Origin: Brachypodius melanocephalos
Lineage: Eukaryota; Chordata; Aves; Passeriformes; Pycnonotidae
Length of the DNA: 64,000 bases
Assembly (NCBI GenBank): GCA_013398615.1
Contig: VZSR01002741.1
Coordinates: forward strand, 716,686 to 780,685
Reading direction: 5' to 3'
The position numbers and the translations under genes are program-made. Positions within the stretch are counted from its first letter, which is position 1. Every line of letters starts with the position of its first letter. Under the pieces are notes generated by a model. That model was not told where the DNA came from, did not search any database, and saw only the letters and a program-made list of their open reading frames with translations. This document shows, in pieces, positions 10,081 through 22,364 of this stretch.

Positions 10081-10535
10081 CTCATGACAAGAAAAACCTT
10101 GAGGGGCTGGAGCGTGTCCAGGGAAGGGAAAGGAGCTGAGGAAGGCGCTGGAACCCCAGGAGAGGCTGAGGGAGCTGGGAAAGGGGCTCAGCCTGGAGAA
10201 AAGGAGGCTCAGGGGGGCCCTTCTGCCTCTGCACAACTCCCTGACACAAGAGGGGTCAGCCAGGTGGGGGCTGGGGACAGGGACAGGACAAGGGGAAACA
10301 GCCTCAAGTTGTGCTAGCGGAGGTTGAGATTGGATACTGGGAGAATTTCTTCCCTGAAAGGCTACTTATGCACTGGCTCAGGCTGCCCAGAGCAGTGGTG
10401 GATTCACCATCCCTTGAGGGATTTAAAATCTGTGTGGATGTGGCACCTGGGGACATGAGCTAGTCGTGGCCTTGGCAGTGCTGGGTCAATTGTAGGGTTT
10501 TGATTATCTTAAATGTTTTTTCCAAACTTAGTGAT
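10081..10535 (+). mobile_element. CR1 LINE 3' fragment, plus orientation
   Basis: The copy runs from 'ggggctggagcgtgtccaggg' through 'gctcagcctggagaaaaggaggctc' and 'ggatactgggagaatttcttccctgaaaggct' to an end like 'gattatcttaaatgttttttccaaactta'. It is an older, more diverged CR1 than the neighbour at 10915, and it lacks a clean octamer-repeat tail. The plus-strand open frame inside it has no coding meaning. Confidence 0.85.
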
Positions 10536-10914
10536 TTTAAGTATGATTCTGTCTCAGGAAACCAATGCAATTTTTTTTTTTTTAAAGCACATGAGGATGG
10601 ATGAGCATAAGCACCTTCATTTTTTCCATTCTTCCAGCATCGCGCACAAGCAAATCCTCTGGGCAGTTCATAATGTGGTGTTCTGAATGTTTGCAACACA
10701 GCAGATCTTGGCCTAGTAAAAAGTGTTAATAATTGTTGCAATTCCTTGATTTTAAGTGCATTTTGTTGAAGGGTGTAGCCCCTCTGAGTCTCCAACTGAG
10801 AACCAGTCTCTGACAGATCCGGCTGCTGTGGCCACGACAGAGCCCAGAGCCCAGCGGGTACCTGGACAGGCAGGGAATGATCACCCTGCCCACAGGCCAC
10901 CAGGCCACACCTAA

Positions 10915-11136
10915 GGAAGAAATTGTTTTATCATGGGGGTGGGCAGGCCCTGGCACAGGGTGCCCAGAGCAGCTGTGGCTGCCCCTGGATCCCTGGAAGT
11001 GTCCAAGGCCAGGTTGGACATTGGGGCTTGGAGCAGCCTGGGATGGTGGGAGGTGTCCCTTGCCCATGGCAGGGGGATGAGATAAATGATCTTTAAGGTC
11101 CTTTCCAACCCAGGGCAGTCCACGATTCTATGATGT
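10915..11136 (+). mobile_element. CR1 LINE 3' end, plus orientation
   Basis: The copy contains 'caggccctggcacagggtgcccagagcagctgtgg', 'ggaagtgtccaaggccaggttggac' and 'gatctttaaggtcctttccaaccc', and it ends near 'acgattctatgat'. It is 5'-truncated and non-coding. Confidence 0.92.
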
Positions 11137-11756
11137 GGCTGGTGGGGACCACGGTGGCCGTCCCACAGCCCTCCCACCACCGAGAGCCTGGGCTGTGAAT
11201 AGCGGTGCTGCTGCTGGAGGCAGTGACCTTCCAGCCACACCCCGAGGCTCCCTGCTGCCCCCCAGGCTTGCTGCGGGAAGGAAAAGCTCCCGGGTGCCTG
11301 GCCAAGGTGGCAGTGAGAGGGCAGACTCCAGGCACAGCAGCTGATTTGAGCTCAGCACTACGCTCCGGTCCCTCCAGGGAGCTGCTCCCACCATTCCCAG
11401 GCTGATGCAGCAAACAAGGAAGCAGCACGGCCCCGTGCATGAGAAAAAGGGAGCCTGAAGGATGGGGGATGAAAGGTGCTGATGGCTTTCAAGGGACAAG
11501 GGTTGGTATTGGGAGCAGAAGAGGGACTGGGCCCTTGCAGAGTTTGCTGAAGCCTCACAGCCATGTGGGTGTCAGTGGTGAGTTAGGAAAAGATGCCAGG
11601 GGTGCTCTCCTGAACCACGCTCCTATTCAATCCACACGGGTATCCAAGGATGGAACAGGAAAAGGACAAGAGAAGCCTAAAAACCAGTTATCAGGAAGAG
11701 ACAACCCAATCCAGCCAAGCTCACCCCAACGCAGAGCTCGCAGCAGGACGTGACCG

Positions 11757-11856
11757 NNNNNNNNNNNNNNNNNNNNNNNNNNNNNNNNNNNNNNNNNNNN
11801 NNNNNNNNNNNNNNNNNNNNNNNNNNNNNNNNNNNNNNNNNNNNNNNNNNNNNNNN
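11757..11856. other. Assembly gap (100 N)
   Basis: Exactly 100 N, the conventional length for a gap of unknown size. The right edge opens in the middle of a CR1 3' end, so at least part of a repeat copy is missing. Confidence 0.99.
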
Positions 11857-11945
11857 CAACCTGGGATAGTGGGAGGTGTCTCTGCCCATGGCAGGGGTTA
11901 GGGTCCCTTCCAACCTGAGCTGTTCCATGGCTGTATGATCCTATG
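11857..11945 (+). mobile_element. CR1 LINE 3' end, cut by the assembly gap
   Basis: The segment starts abruptly at 'caacctgggatagtgggaggtgtctctgcccatggcag' and ends near 'tgtatgatcctatga'. Its 5' part lies in the gap. Confidence 0.9.
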
Positions 11946-12584
11946 AGATCAAGTGGCAAGATCAACATACAGGTGTTTCCTGAGAGAAAAATCTGAATGT
12001 GAGAGGTCTCTCCACACTTGAGCACACTTGGTCTGACCCATGTCCAGGGCCACGCTCATCCCTGTGCAGCAGGAATTCACAGCTGTAGCCATGGACATTG
12101 GGACACCAACACTCTGCAGCAGAGACCAACACTCAGATCAGCTCCTCTACAGCCATGGGGACAGGAACAAGAAGCGCCACCTCCAGCACAAAGAGAAGCT
12201 GCTGATGCACTTGGATTTTCCACTCCTTTTGCCCAAGCATAAGCAATTTTTCATGACTGGCAAAATAGAGGCTGGATTAAAAATGGAACATGAGTAGGGG
12301 AGCCCTTCCAATGAGTGGGATTTCATAACCCACCAAAAAGCACGCTCAGAACTAGGACCAAATGCCATGATCGGCATCCCTGCAAGGCAGCAGGGCTCAT
12401 GGAGCAGCAGGCACAGCAATTACCCAGCCAGGACTGTGCCGACCACCAAGGCATTCAGGTGCTGTGCAGTGACCTGGCCATGCAGACACAGAGCAAAACA
12501 CTCCTGCTCCATGGAAACATCCGTGTGTCTAGAAAATGCACTTGCTTATTGAAACCTGGGTCTGGGGAAAGGCACCAAAGGAGA

Positions 12585-12632
12585 GTTTGTTTGTTTGTTT
12601 GTTTGTTTGTTTGCTTGCTTGCTTGTTTGTTT
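12585..12632. repeat. TTTG/TTGC microsatellite
   Basis: About twelve tetranucleotide units of gttt, with three gctt variants in the second half. It is likely polymorphic. Confidence 0.95.
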
Positions 12633-14609
12633 CCTCCAGCTTTTCTCTTTTCTCCCCGCTTGGCAAACCTGCTGGGTTTTGTTTTGAGTGGAGCTGAAGC
12701 GAGCATGCCTCTTTTGTTTAGCAATAACAACTAACTTATATAGATGCTGCTCCTGCCAGGACATTTTTGTTGGAGCTCCAGAAGCCCAGTTCTATTAAAC
12801 CCCAATGCACAGAGGAGCACAGCATGGTGTCAGGCCCCTGGGTCAGTGCAGAACTTTCTGAGCACCAATGGCAGCACATGGTCCCTGCTGTCCCTAGCAC
12901 AGCGTGTCTGTACTGCCCGAGGAGCTCATGGCCCGTGGCAGCAGAGAACACCCCCATGGACACACAGCCCACCCTGGTGCAGCTCTGGAATGGAAAGCTG
13001 ATTCCCAGCAGCTCGGTACACAAATAAAAAGCACATCCTGGGTGAGATCTGCAATATCCAGCAACGCCCAGTGCTCTGCACCTCTCCAGGGGATGAAAAG
13101 GAGCATTCCCCCTTGGAGCACTTCTCCTCTGAGCATTCCCCTTGTGCCATCCAGGCTACCCCCAAAATCAGAAGGGTTTTGCACCCTTTGGGGAACACTT
13201 GTGCTGGGAGCACATGGCAAAGACCCCCCAGACCTCGGGTTCAGTCCTCACTCAGCCGTGGCAGAAGGGACTCACACAGACTGGGTACATGAGGTCTCAC
13301 AGCACAGGGCCGGCTGGGGGTAGGCAGTGTCCCCCTGAGGCAGAGCCATGTCCCCTGGCACGCCATGGAAGAGCCTGCCCAAATGTCTCATCCCCACTGC
13401 ATCTCCCTCTTAAATCACAGGCTGAATTTGGGAAAGACGGAGACTTCAGGACTCTGAGAAAGATTCAGAGCCAACCAAGTAGATCACTGGCTGACAGTGT
13501 CCCATAAAACACCCCACTGCTGCAGGCCCAGCAGTGCCTTTGGGGAGGAAGGGAGTGGAGACGCTTGAGCAAACTCTGCTGCAACACAATAATGCTGCCA
13601 CTTCTTGCTTTTCTTTATTTTTTTAATTAGACCTCCTGATCACTGCTTAAAAGTGAGACCAGAAGGATCTTGTTGTTGAATGCTCATTAAAATGTACCCC
13701 AAATCAGACTTTCATTTGCAGGGTCCCTGTGACATCCGCCATCAGGGTCAGGAATGCTGTCAGGCAGACACTGCCATCTCAAAGTGCCACTGTCCTGGCC
13801 ACGCCATGCACAGGCATCCTCCTGCACACACACCTCAGCAGCACTGCCAGGGCATGGGGACACCTCTCCCTGGGGACTGTGCTGAGGGTCATGGCACAAT
13901 GACTAGCTCAGCAGCCAAGGTGGATGATGCTGCCAACACCAGCACCCCACGAGCACCACCTTGAGCTGCAGTGAAGGGGGCACCGGTGGGCACAGCCTGG
14001 CTCCTGGCATCGTAGCACCCCAAACCATCCCTTGAAAGAGGAGATTCAACATTTCAGAGGCTCACACAGTCTCCATCCACCGATCTAGGTCAGGAAGGAG
14101 ATGCTGGAAACTTCTACACCCAGCCAAGCCCTGCTTATTTTACTGTTTTCACAAGGATTTACCCCAGCAGAGCTCCTGCGTGTCCTGCCCAGAGGTTCCT
14201 ACCTAGAAAATCCCCAGAAATTCCACTTTTCTGCTTCTGTGCTGCCAAACTTCTGTGGGGATGGAGCTGAGCGGGTCTGTGCATTATGGATTGAGGGCAT
14301 CTCTGCCTGGAGGGGTTCGGGAGCTGCTGCTCGGGATGCAGCATCCCTGTGTGACGAGCACATGTCCTCGGGGCACCTCCCAGTGCCCAGAGCCGGCGGT
14401 CCCTCCCCACCGGCACCGGCACCGGGGATGGCTCAGCCCTGGCTCCCATCTCCTTGCCAGGGCAAACCTCCTTCGCTGCCGCGCCACAAAGCCAGCCTTT
14501 AATTGCTGCTTGACATTAAGTATCTGAGCAAGGAAGTCTTGGGTAAATGTTCTTGCTATGGGAACACACAGTGCTGAGTCTCTTTAATTACATTGTTTTT
14601 GTTTGGTTT

Positions 14610-14870
14610 TTTTATTAGTTGCGCTGCGGCTTTCCCTCCCTGACAGGCCAGCGAGGCTCACGCTAAATATGGCCGGGTTTAAAGTCCGCCGTGAAACCCG
14701 AACCGCGGCACCAGACTGGCTGGACGCGGTGCAAGCCAGGGTTACGCGGGACACGCATTCCAGCCGCCGGCTCCGGCCCCGCGCTCCCCCCGCCCTGCTC
14801 ACACATCGAAGCCTCTCCGAGAACAACCACCACGCTCCAAACCACCTCTACGGCTTCCTCTTCCTCACCC
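14610..14870. promoter_or_regulatory. CpG-rich block in intron
   Basis: Roughly 25 CpGs fall within about 220 bp (14620-14840), well above the surrounding intron. The block includes 'ctaaatatgg' at 14662-14671, one base off a CArG box. CpG density of this kind suggests an unmethylated element such as an enhancer or minor promoter. No start site is visible, and the open frames here have no known domain. Confidence 0.4.
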
Positions 14871-15588
14871 TGTGAAATCCTGCTGTGAACGGCCCAACCC
14901 TGGGCCCCAGGCTGCCCCGTTTCTGTCGTGCTCATCACTTCCACGCCGGCCCACATCTCCCCGGTACCCATCGAGCCCGTCTCCATCACATCCGTCACTT
15001 CTGTGCTCTCCCCATCCCAAACTGCCCTGCCCCACACCTGCTCAGCCCACCTCCAGGCTGCCCCTCAGGGCCAAAGAGCCTCTTTCCCACTGGCCACACT
15101 GCTTTCATCTTCCTCTGCCCTCCTTGTTATTTTAAAGGCATTCCAGAGGATGCTGTCAGGCTTGGATGTGGTTTGGTTGGGTTGTTTGTTTTCGTACTGG
15201 AGGTTTTATGATCGCATTGGGAACAAGCTCTAATTGAGCTGCAATTCGAATTGCAGTCCATGGGTATTTGTTTCATTTTTTGGAAGGGCTCAAACGGCTG
15301 TGCAGCTTAGGCTGGGGAATGCATTTGGTTTTAACTGGAACCTGATGGAGACAGGACAGAGCAGGACAGGCTGCCCCAAGCCACGATCAAAGTTCCTGGG
15401 GAAGCCCAGTGTGGTCAGCTCGGTGCCAGGTACCCACGACACAACAGGCAGTGCTGGTTGTGATCACAGCCCTGTGACCACCCAAAAACCCTGGCACTGT
15501 CAGGGAGGAGGCAGACAGAGCCAGAAGTCTGCTGCCAAAAGCCAAAGCGCACAGCCCTGGGGCCTGGCTCGGTGAGAGCTTGCAGCCA

Positions 15589-15818
15589 CCCTGCAAATCC
15601 CTGTCCCCTGCAAACTTCTATTCCCTGTGAACTCCTGCCCCTGCAAACCCCTGCAAATCCCTGTCCCCTGAAATCCTCTGTCCCCTGAAAACCCCTGTCC
15701 CCTGAAAGCCCCTGTCCCCTGAAAAATGCTGTCCCCAGACAACCCATGTTCTACAAATATCTGTGCCCAGCAAATTCCTGCACTCTGTAAGCCCCTGTTC
15801 CCTGCAAACCTCTGCAGG
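15589..15818. repeat. Minisatellite, about 15-16 bp unit
   Basis: About fourteen imperfect copies of a unit like 'cccctgtcccctgaaaa', with variants 'ctgcaaatccctgt' and 'ctgcaaacccctg'. The middle (about 15640-15730) is most regular and both ends are degraded. On the minus strand it reads as a GDRGFQGT-type repeat, which I regard as a by-product rather than a protein. Confidence 0.9.
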
Positions 15819-18394
15819 GGTTTGTGACCTTGTGCTTGCCTGGCCCCCTAAGAAAGGGAGCCCAGCACCCCAGAGGGAGCTCAGAACCACTGCTGGTTGC
15901 TCCTTGCTGAGTCAGGAGCTGCTCCAGACCAGAGCTGCTCGCAGAGAACAGGCAGCGAGAAGGGGCAGGAACTAAAGGTCAGTGCCCAGACTGCCCTTCA
16001 TGGGAACTGCGTGGTATCACCTTCTGCTGACCGTGTCCCACACCCACTGCCAGAAACAGTGTTTAGCTCCACACCCAAATGTGCCTGATGCTTCCAGCAC
16101 CAGCAATCAGCCAGACCTTCACAGGCAGGGATGGGTGGGCAGGCAGACAGAGGGACCAGACCACCTGCTCTGCTCCACTCCTGTCCTGCCAGGGTCTCAC
16201 AAGCCCAGATGCTGGAGCAGGTCAGCAGAGCTCCAGGAGACACCTTCAAGCCACTAACACCACCCTGGTTAACTCAGATTTCCACACGGGGAAGGAGATG
16301 AGCCGTGGGGACTCGCTGCCTCTCTGTAGGAGGAAACCCTATCCCAGCCTGGCCTACCAGGAATGAGCAGCGCTCCTGCCACAGCTGCATGTGTGCAAAC
16401 CCTGCTCCAGGGGATCAAATGCAGGAGCTGAGTCATACAACAACTGAAATCAAAGATCACTGAAGGCAAAAGAAGGGAGAAAAAGTATCCCTGTGGGTTC
16501 ACAGGGACCCACTTTGGATCCAACAAGAGCAGGAGGTAGATGCTCATCACAGAGATGCCCAGGGCACACTGGGAGGAGTGAGAAGGGATGTAAGGTCACA
16601 CTCACCCAAGCCTGAACCTGTCCTTGGGTTCTGACACACACTGCTGGGGAGGGAACAGGGCAGGGGGCTGGCAGAGCCCACGGGGCCAGAAGCTGTTCCG
16701 CTGGCAGAAGGAAGGGGGCTGGGATGACAGTGTCCCAGCTGCTCTGAGAGCTGCTGCCATGTACCTGCACACCACCAAAAAGCCCGGGACCTTCCAGGAG
16801 CCAGGAAGAAGCACTCACCTGTCTGTGCCCAAGACAGCTTGACCTTGGTGCCAGAGGGATGTCATGTGCTTTGTCATGGCCTCACCCAGGGTATTGTTCC
16901 ACTGTCTCCTCACTCCCCTGATACCACCAGGGCTCTCCCCCTGAGAACATCACTGTGCCTTTTCCTGGCATGGTGGGGTCCATACTCAGGCCCCCTCCTA
17001 CAGTTCAAAGGTTGGGTCAGCTCCTGGTTCTCCTGGAAACAGGACTCCAGGGAGCCCCATCGCCACTGCCCTGCGCTGAGGCCGGCCTGGCGGGGGGGCA
17101 CAGCTCTGCGTGCTGGGGGCTGAGACCTGCAGACTCATCACAGCAGTGGGACGCAATCCATTCGCACCCCGACCTGCAGAGAACCGAATCCTTTGAGCTC
17201 CTGCGCCACCTGGTGCCACCGGGAAGGACGTGTCACCGGGATGCGCCTCCCGGCGGAGACCACCTCTTCTCCAGAACCACCAAATGGTAGAAAAATGGCC
17301 CAAGAAGGTCTCCTGGGGGTCCCCTGAGCTCACTCCCCCATGCCTATGGCTGGGCTCCATCCTCAGCCACCTACATCTCACGTGACTTCCCACTCCTCCA
17401 GTCCATCGCTGGGATGTTCCTTCTGGTGGAAACCCACCTCCATTCCATTGTCCCACCCAAGACATCCAGCCAGATGGGACCAGCATTCTGATGGAAACCA
17501 GGCTGAAGACTTCCAGAGCTGCACCCAAAGGGGTTACAAAAGGGAGCCCACAGCCACTGATCTCGGCGGGGAGGAGGAGACATCGGCCAAGTCACAATGG
17601 AAGAGCAGACAGACGCACACACCCGGCTCCAGAGCTGCTGCCCAGCTGGGAAGTGTTACTGGAGTCAGAAACTTCCTGCTGGAAGGCACCCAGCAGGAGC
17701 CAGCCAGCAGTGCTGGGCACGCCGGCCACTGCCCACAGACTGTCCCTGGCACGGCTACCAAGAACAGCCACCCACACTGGGATCTCCCTGGGCCAGCCTG
17801 TCCCAGCCTGGCAAACCCCTTGCCTGGCACAGCTTCATGCCAGGATTTGCTCCCAGCTTGCTCCAGATCAGCTCCCTGCCCAGCACCCACCGCGATCTTC
17901 TCTGACCACCCCACCACGTTGCCCTGGGGCTGGTCCCATGCCAGCAGCACCCAACTCATGAGCAACACCAGAGGGGCTGGGTCACTGCCACCCAGCTACA
18001 ACAGTGTCTCCATGGAGGCAGGGTCCAAAGCCTGCAGTCCAAGAGGAGAAGTCAGGTTTTTTCCACCATTTTGCTAGAAAACAGCCTACAAGTGCCTGAG
18101 CACTTTTGTAACCACACGAACTAGGGACAGTAACCACCAGCAGGGCCTCCTTCCAGCTGGGGCTTGCCTGCTCCTTCATCAGAACAGAGCTTTCCCAGCT
18201 CATGTGTCATTCTTCTCCCTGCAGAACGCTCTGAGGTACCATCAAGTAGAGAAACCCCAGCTGAAGATAAGGGAGTCTGTGAAGGAATTTCCAAAGCCCC
18301 CAGGACAGCAATTAGAAAAAGTTTACACTCTAATATAAAAGAGCATCCTTGAAAAACACAGGGATCACCAGGTCAAACCTCCAGCTACCAGGTC

Positions 18395-18460
18395 CTGCTC
18401 GGCCTGGACTTGATGGGCTTGAAGGTCTTTCCCAGCTGTAATGATTCCGTGATTCCGTCC
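18395..18460 (+). mobile_element. CR1-like 3' tail, plus orientation
   Basis: 'ggcctggacttgatgggcttgaaggtctttcccagctgtaatgattccgtgattccgt' has the order and repeated tail of a CR1 3' end. Only the tail remains. Confidence 0.7.
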
Positions 18461-19009
18461 CTCCATGCATGGACGTGATGCTGCTGAGCTCACCCATGGG
18501 ACAGGCAGCTCTACAAACACCCTTTCCCAGGTCTCACATGACAGGAGCGTTTCCTCAGCTTCTCCTCCCCTCAAGGCTCTGCCCCAGCTGGTCTGAGCTC
18601 TGCTCCTTCTCCCTGCTGAGGGTGAGGGGCAGGTGACATCCACAGCCAGTGCCATGCGTGGGAAATGGGGACAAAGACAACATTGTTTTGGTAAACTGCT
18701 TTGGAGAACTGTTACTGGGAAGCAGCTCCTTCAGCCACCACTCCTGACCCGGACTTGTGTGGGCAAGGAGGTGTGCCTAGAGAAAGGGACAGGAGGACAC
18801 AGAGTGCCCAGAGTCCCTTTGCAAATGGGGACACCAGCAGCTGGTCCCTGAAGAGCTCCTCCAGGCATGCCCAGCCACGCTTCCTAGTGGCTAACTGTCT
18901 GACCAAATCCATGCTCAGTTCCAGCAGGAATGCATCATCCCTGCCAAATTTCATCGCTCTTTTTCGAAGAGTGGAGACAACAGAAGCTCTCAAACAAAGA
19001 GACAGGAGG

Positions 19010-19100
19010 AAAAAAAAAAAGAAATTGGCAAAGCTACAATTTTCCCCCAATTTTCTGCTGAAAATTGGGAAAAATAGAGGAAAAAAGAAGGAGAAAGTTC
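19010..19100. repeat. A-rich stretch
   Basis: A run of eleven A at 19010-19020 is followed by A-rich sequence with GGAAAAA motifs. It could be the tail of an old insertion; no body was recognised. Confidence 0.6.
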
Positions 19101-20080
19101 AGCCTGAAGCAGAAAAGCATGGAACAATCCAGCCCAAACAGTTAAAACCTGGCAAAGGTAAGAGCAAACAAACTTCCACTGGGAAGTGCTGTATAGCCCT
19201 ACCAAGGGTGAGCTGTGGTGCCCTCCTTGTCCCTCCAAGCAGCTCACAGGGATGACTCCCCTCCAGCTCAAAAGACAAGGGTGGCAGGGGCCAATGGCTG
19301 CAGGTGGCCCTGGAGATGGGAAGTGGCAGGGGGGGAAGAGGAGACAGCACTTCCAAGATCTCCCAAAGCCCTTGGGACATCTCTGGTCATGCAGGTACAC
19401 CAAGCAGGACCTTTGAGCCACACGCAGCCAGCTTGGGCCCCTCCACCACCCAGAGGCTGGAAAACATTTCCAGAGCTGGTGGCCCCAACACACGGTGGGT
19501 GCTGCTGCCTCCTTCCTCGCCCTCCGCTTCCCCTAGCAGTGGGGTGAGGGGTGGGGATACCCTCATGCTCCTCAGACACCCAGCTCTTCCCACCATGCTC
19601 CTCACCCTGCTTTTCAGACATGCTGCAAGAGCTTCCTCAGGACCAGGATGCTCACAGATCTGAAAACCCCCCTGTTCCCACTGTGCCCTGCCACATGCTG
19701 GCCTGGGGTGCCACAGCTCGTCCCCGTGTTCACACAGGTGGCTCACGCTGCAATCACACCTTCCCATCACTGATCCAACAAGCCCTCAGCCCTGAGGACC
19801 TATCTTGCTCCATTATCCCAGTTTTTCTGTGGTCTAAATGCAGACAAGGGAGGTAGCAAGAGTGATCTCCAGGTAAAGCGAGAGCATCATGAGGAGGGGG
19901 ATTTAACTCTCTCACAGACCATCTGGGTGACCCTGAGCAGGCCACTAAAGCCCTGGTGCTGCGATGGGGTGCCCACCACACCCTGGGGCCAGGGAGAGCA
20001 AAAGTTACAGCAGCATAGTCCCAGTGTCACACAGGAACAGCTCTATCCGTCTGCGGGTGTTCCTGCCTGGACACCAAGTA

Positions 20081-20405
20081 TTACAGAATCCTGGAGTAGC
20101 CAGAGCTGGAAGGAATCCACAAGGGTCACAAGTCCAGCCCCTGGGCCTGCACAGACCCCCCAACAACAATCCCACCCTGTACATCCCTGGCAGCACTGTC
20201 CAAACACTCCTGGAGCTCTGGCAGCCTCGGTGCCATGCCCATTCCTGGGGAGCCTGGGCAGTGCCCAGCACCAAATGGGGAAGAACCTTTTTGAGAGATC
20301 CAGCCTGACCCTCCCCTGGCACAGCTCCAGCCATTCTGTGGGTCCTGTCCCTGGTCACAGAGAGCAGAGATTGAAGCTGTCCTTGTGCTTCAGAAGGATG
20401 AGGTG
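20081..20405 (-). mobile_element. CR1 LINE fragment, minus orientation
   Basis: The plus strand begins with 'acagaatcctggagtagccagagctggaaggaatccacaagggtcac' and continues through 'ggaagaacctttttgagagatccagcctgaccctcccctggcacagctccagcc'. This is the inverted 3' region of a CR1 subfamily different from the 'tggcacagggtgcccagag' copies elsewhere in the window. Confidence 0.8.
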
Positions 20406-21685
20406 ATCACGCTGGTACACGGGGAAGGCAGCCTCCGGTCCCTGTGCAGTGCAGGATCCTGATCCTGACCTGCCTGCATCATCAGGAAAGAAAACGGCCA
20501 AAGAAACTTTGAGTTCACGCAAAGTTCACTCAAGTTGAGCTCTGCTCCATAAGCAAAACTTTCCTGCCTGCCACGAGCCTTCCAGAGCTCATGACCAGGG
20601 CAGAGCAGGGCCAGGACTGCGCTGGGAGGATGGGATCTCTTGGCAGAATCCATCTTCCACTTGCGAAGAGATCAGGGAATTCCACCTCCTCGCTCATCGA
20701 GCTCCAGGAGTGTGCTCAGTGCTGAGGTTCCCCTCACACCCCAGCTGGACAGCAGCACGACACCAGGCACAGACAGGGAAAGCAGGAGCACTGACTAAAT
20801 GTCACAGCAGCTTATCTGTGTCCAGAAGCAGCCTTCTTACTTCCCAGGATTTGGCCCGGTGCTTTGAGGAATTTCGGGGCACAGGAAACACAATCCAGGT
20901 TGCCTGCCTGCACAGAGCCATGGGCACAGCAGGACTTGGCTCTGGAGCCTGGCTCGGGCAGGGAGGATGGAGCAGGAGGATGGGCCACAGGCAGGGACAA
21001 GGCACATGTCAGACCTGCACCAGCAAACCCTTGCCCTCGCCCAGTCCCACTTCCCAAGGAGATCCAGAGGCAGAGCGGCCCCTCCCAGGACCCCAGCCCA
21101 GCCTCAGCAGGTGCCTCTGCCCTTGGGGCTGGGACAGCAGGGACTGATCTCCCAGCAGTCTCTGATGGGTCACTCCTTCAGGACTTGTGACACAGGCCAG
21201 GCTTGCAGAGGCAGATGGCTCCAGCACTCGGGGGGAGTGAGCACCCTACGACCCCAGGGCCTGGCGCACAGTGACGTTTAAACCCAAAAGAATTCAGGTT
21301 AAGGTTACACGTGCCTGGATCTCCCCAGATCTGTCACTGCCTCTGACCACAGTAACTGCCTCCTCCTCCCCAGTGAAGATGCTTAGGAATGAGAACACTG
21401 TTGGGGGTGAAAAGAATACACTTTTTTTAGAACTTGCTCCCGGGGCCGAAGTTTCAGCCTCTCTGGACACCATTTCCAGCACAGAAACCTTGATCTTGGC
21501 TCTCTTAGCTACAGTGCCAGCACAAGCTGATGTACAAAGCCTACCAGGAAAACTTGACCTGCCAGCCTGGAGCTCAGAGCAAGCCCAAGTCAGCTGTGGG
21601 TGTGGGGTATGGCCAGCACGAGACCCCAGATGCCAGGTGTCCTGGAGCAACAGCAGCTCCTTCACCAGTAGCTCTCACAGAGTCT

Positions 21686-21765
21686 GAGGATCCTGGAATG
21701 GTTTGGGTTGGAAAGGACCTGAAAGATCATCTTGTTCCAGCCCCTCTCCATGGGCAGGAATGCCA
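21686..21765 (-). mobile_element. CR1 LINE 3' tail, minus orientation
   Basis: 'aggatcctggaatggtttgggttggaaaggacctgaaagatcatcttgttccagcccc' is an inverted CR1 3' end, truncated after about 80 bp. Confidence 0.85.
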
Positions 21766-21879
21766 GAGAGCCTGAAAAAGGAGGTCAGCATTGCCATGCT
21801 CCTTTTAAAGAGTGAGAAGCTGAGGGACAAGGAGGGCCAGCTCTTGTCCTCAGCTGCTCAGTGGGCCAGGAGAAGCCAT

Positions 21880-21917
21880 AGGTACTACAGGTACCACAGG
21901 TACCACAGGTACCCCAG
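21880..21917. repeat. 10-bp tandem repeat
   Basis: About four copies of ggtaccacag, the first with a t for c and the last diverging to ggtaccccag. Confidence 0.9.
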
Positions 21918-22364
21918 TTCTCTCTGCAGTGGGGGAAGCTCAGATGCTCTGGTCAGTCACTTTGGGCTCTCATCTTAAACATGAAGCCTGGGGGTTGGGA
22001 GGAGAAGCAAGACCAGGGGAAGAGGTGAGTAACCATGGTGCCAGGTCATCCTGCAGTCCCTGCCCTCTCAGGGGCCTCAGCGACCCCATACTCAGAAACC
22101 TGCAGGGTTTGTATGGAGACCACAGCTCAACAAGCCAGAGTCCCACCCAAGGTGATGGTGGCTCCTTTTGGGGCAGTGGGTTAGAGCTCCTCCTGATAAC
22201 ACCAAGAGGAGATGTTCCTCAGAGCTCTGCTCATCTCAGCAGCTGTTCTGCAGCCATGCTTAACAAACCCTATGTAATGTCATATATTCATTTTTCGAAG
22301 CTCACAAAAACCAGATTTTTACAGCAAATCAAGAATGCAACACAAGAAAGATGTAGACTTGTTG

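Larger units (their letters stand above)
11137..14370 (-). other. Large intron segment with assembly gap
   Basis: This is intron sequence with a 100-N gap, a CR1 remnant next to the gap, and a TTTG microsatellite at 12585-12632. The rest is unique GC-rich sequence. The open frames found here are short or span the gap and show no domain. Confidence 0.6.

Noticed and set aside
15415..15747. GDRGFQGT-type repeat protein on the minus strand, at first glance collagen-like or antifreeze-like.
   Set aside because: It is the translation of a decayed minisatellite whose unit is not consistently a multiple of three.
17340..18077. Plus-strand open frame of 245 codons.
   Set aside because: Serine/proline-rich chance translation of GC-rich intron, with competing long frames on the other strand and no family match.
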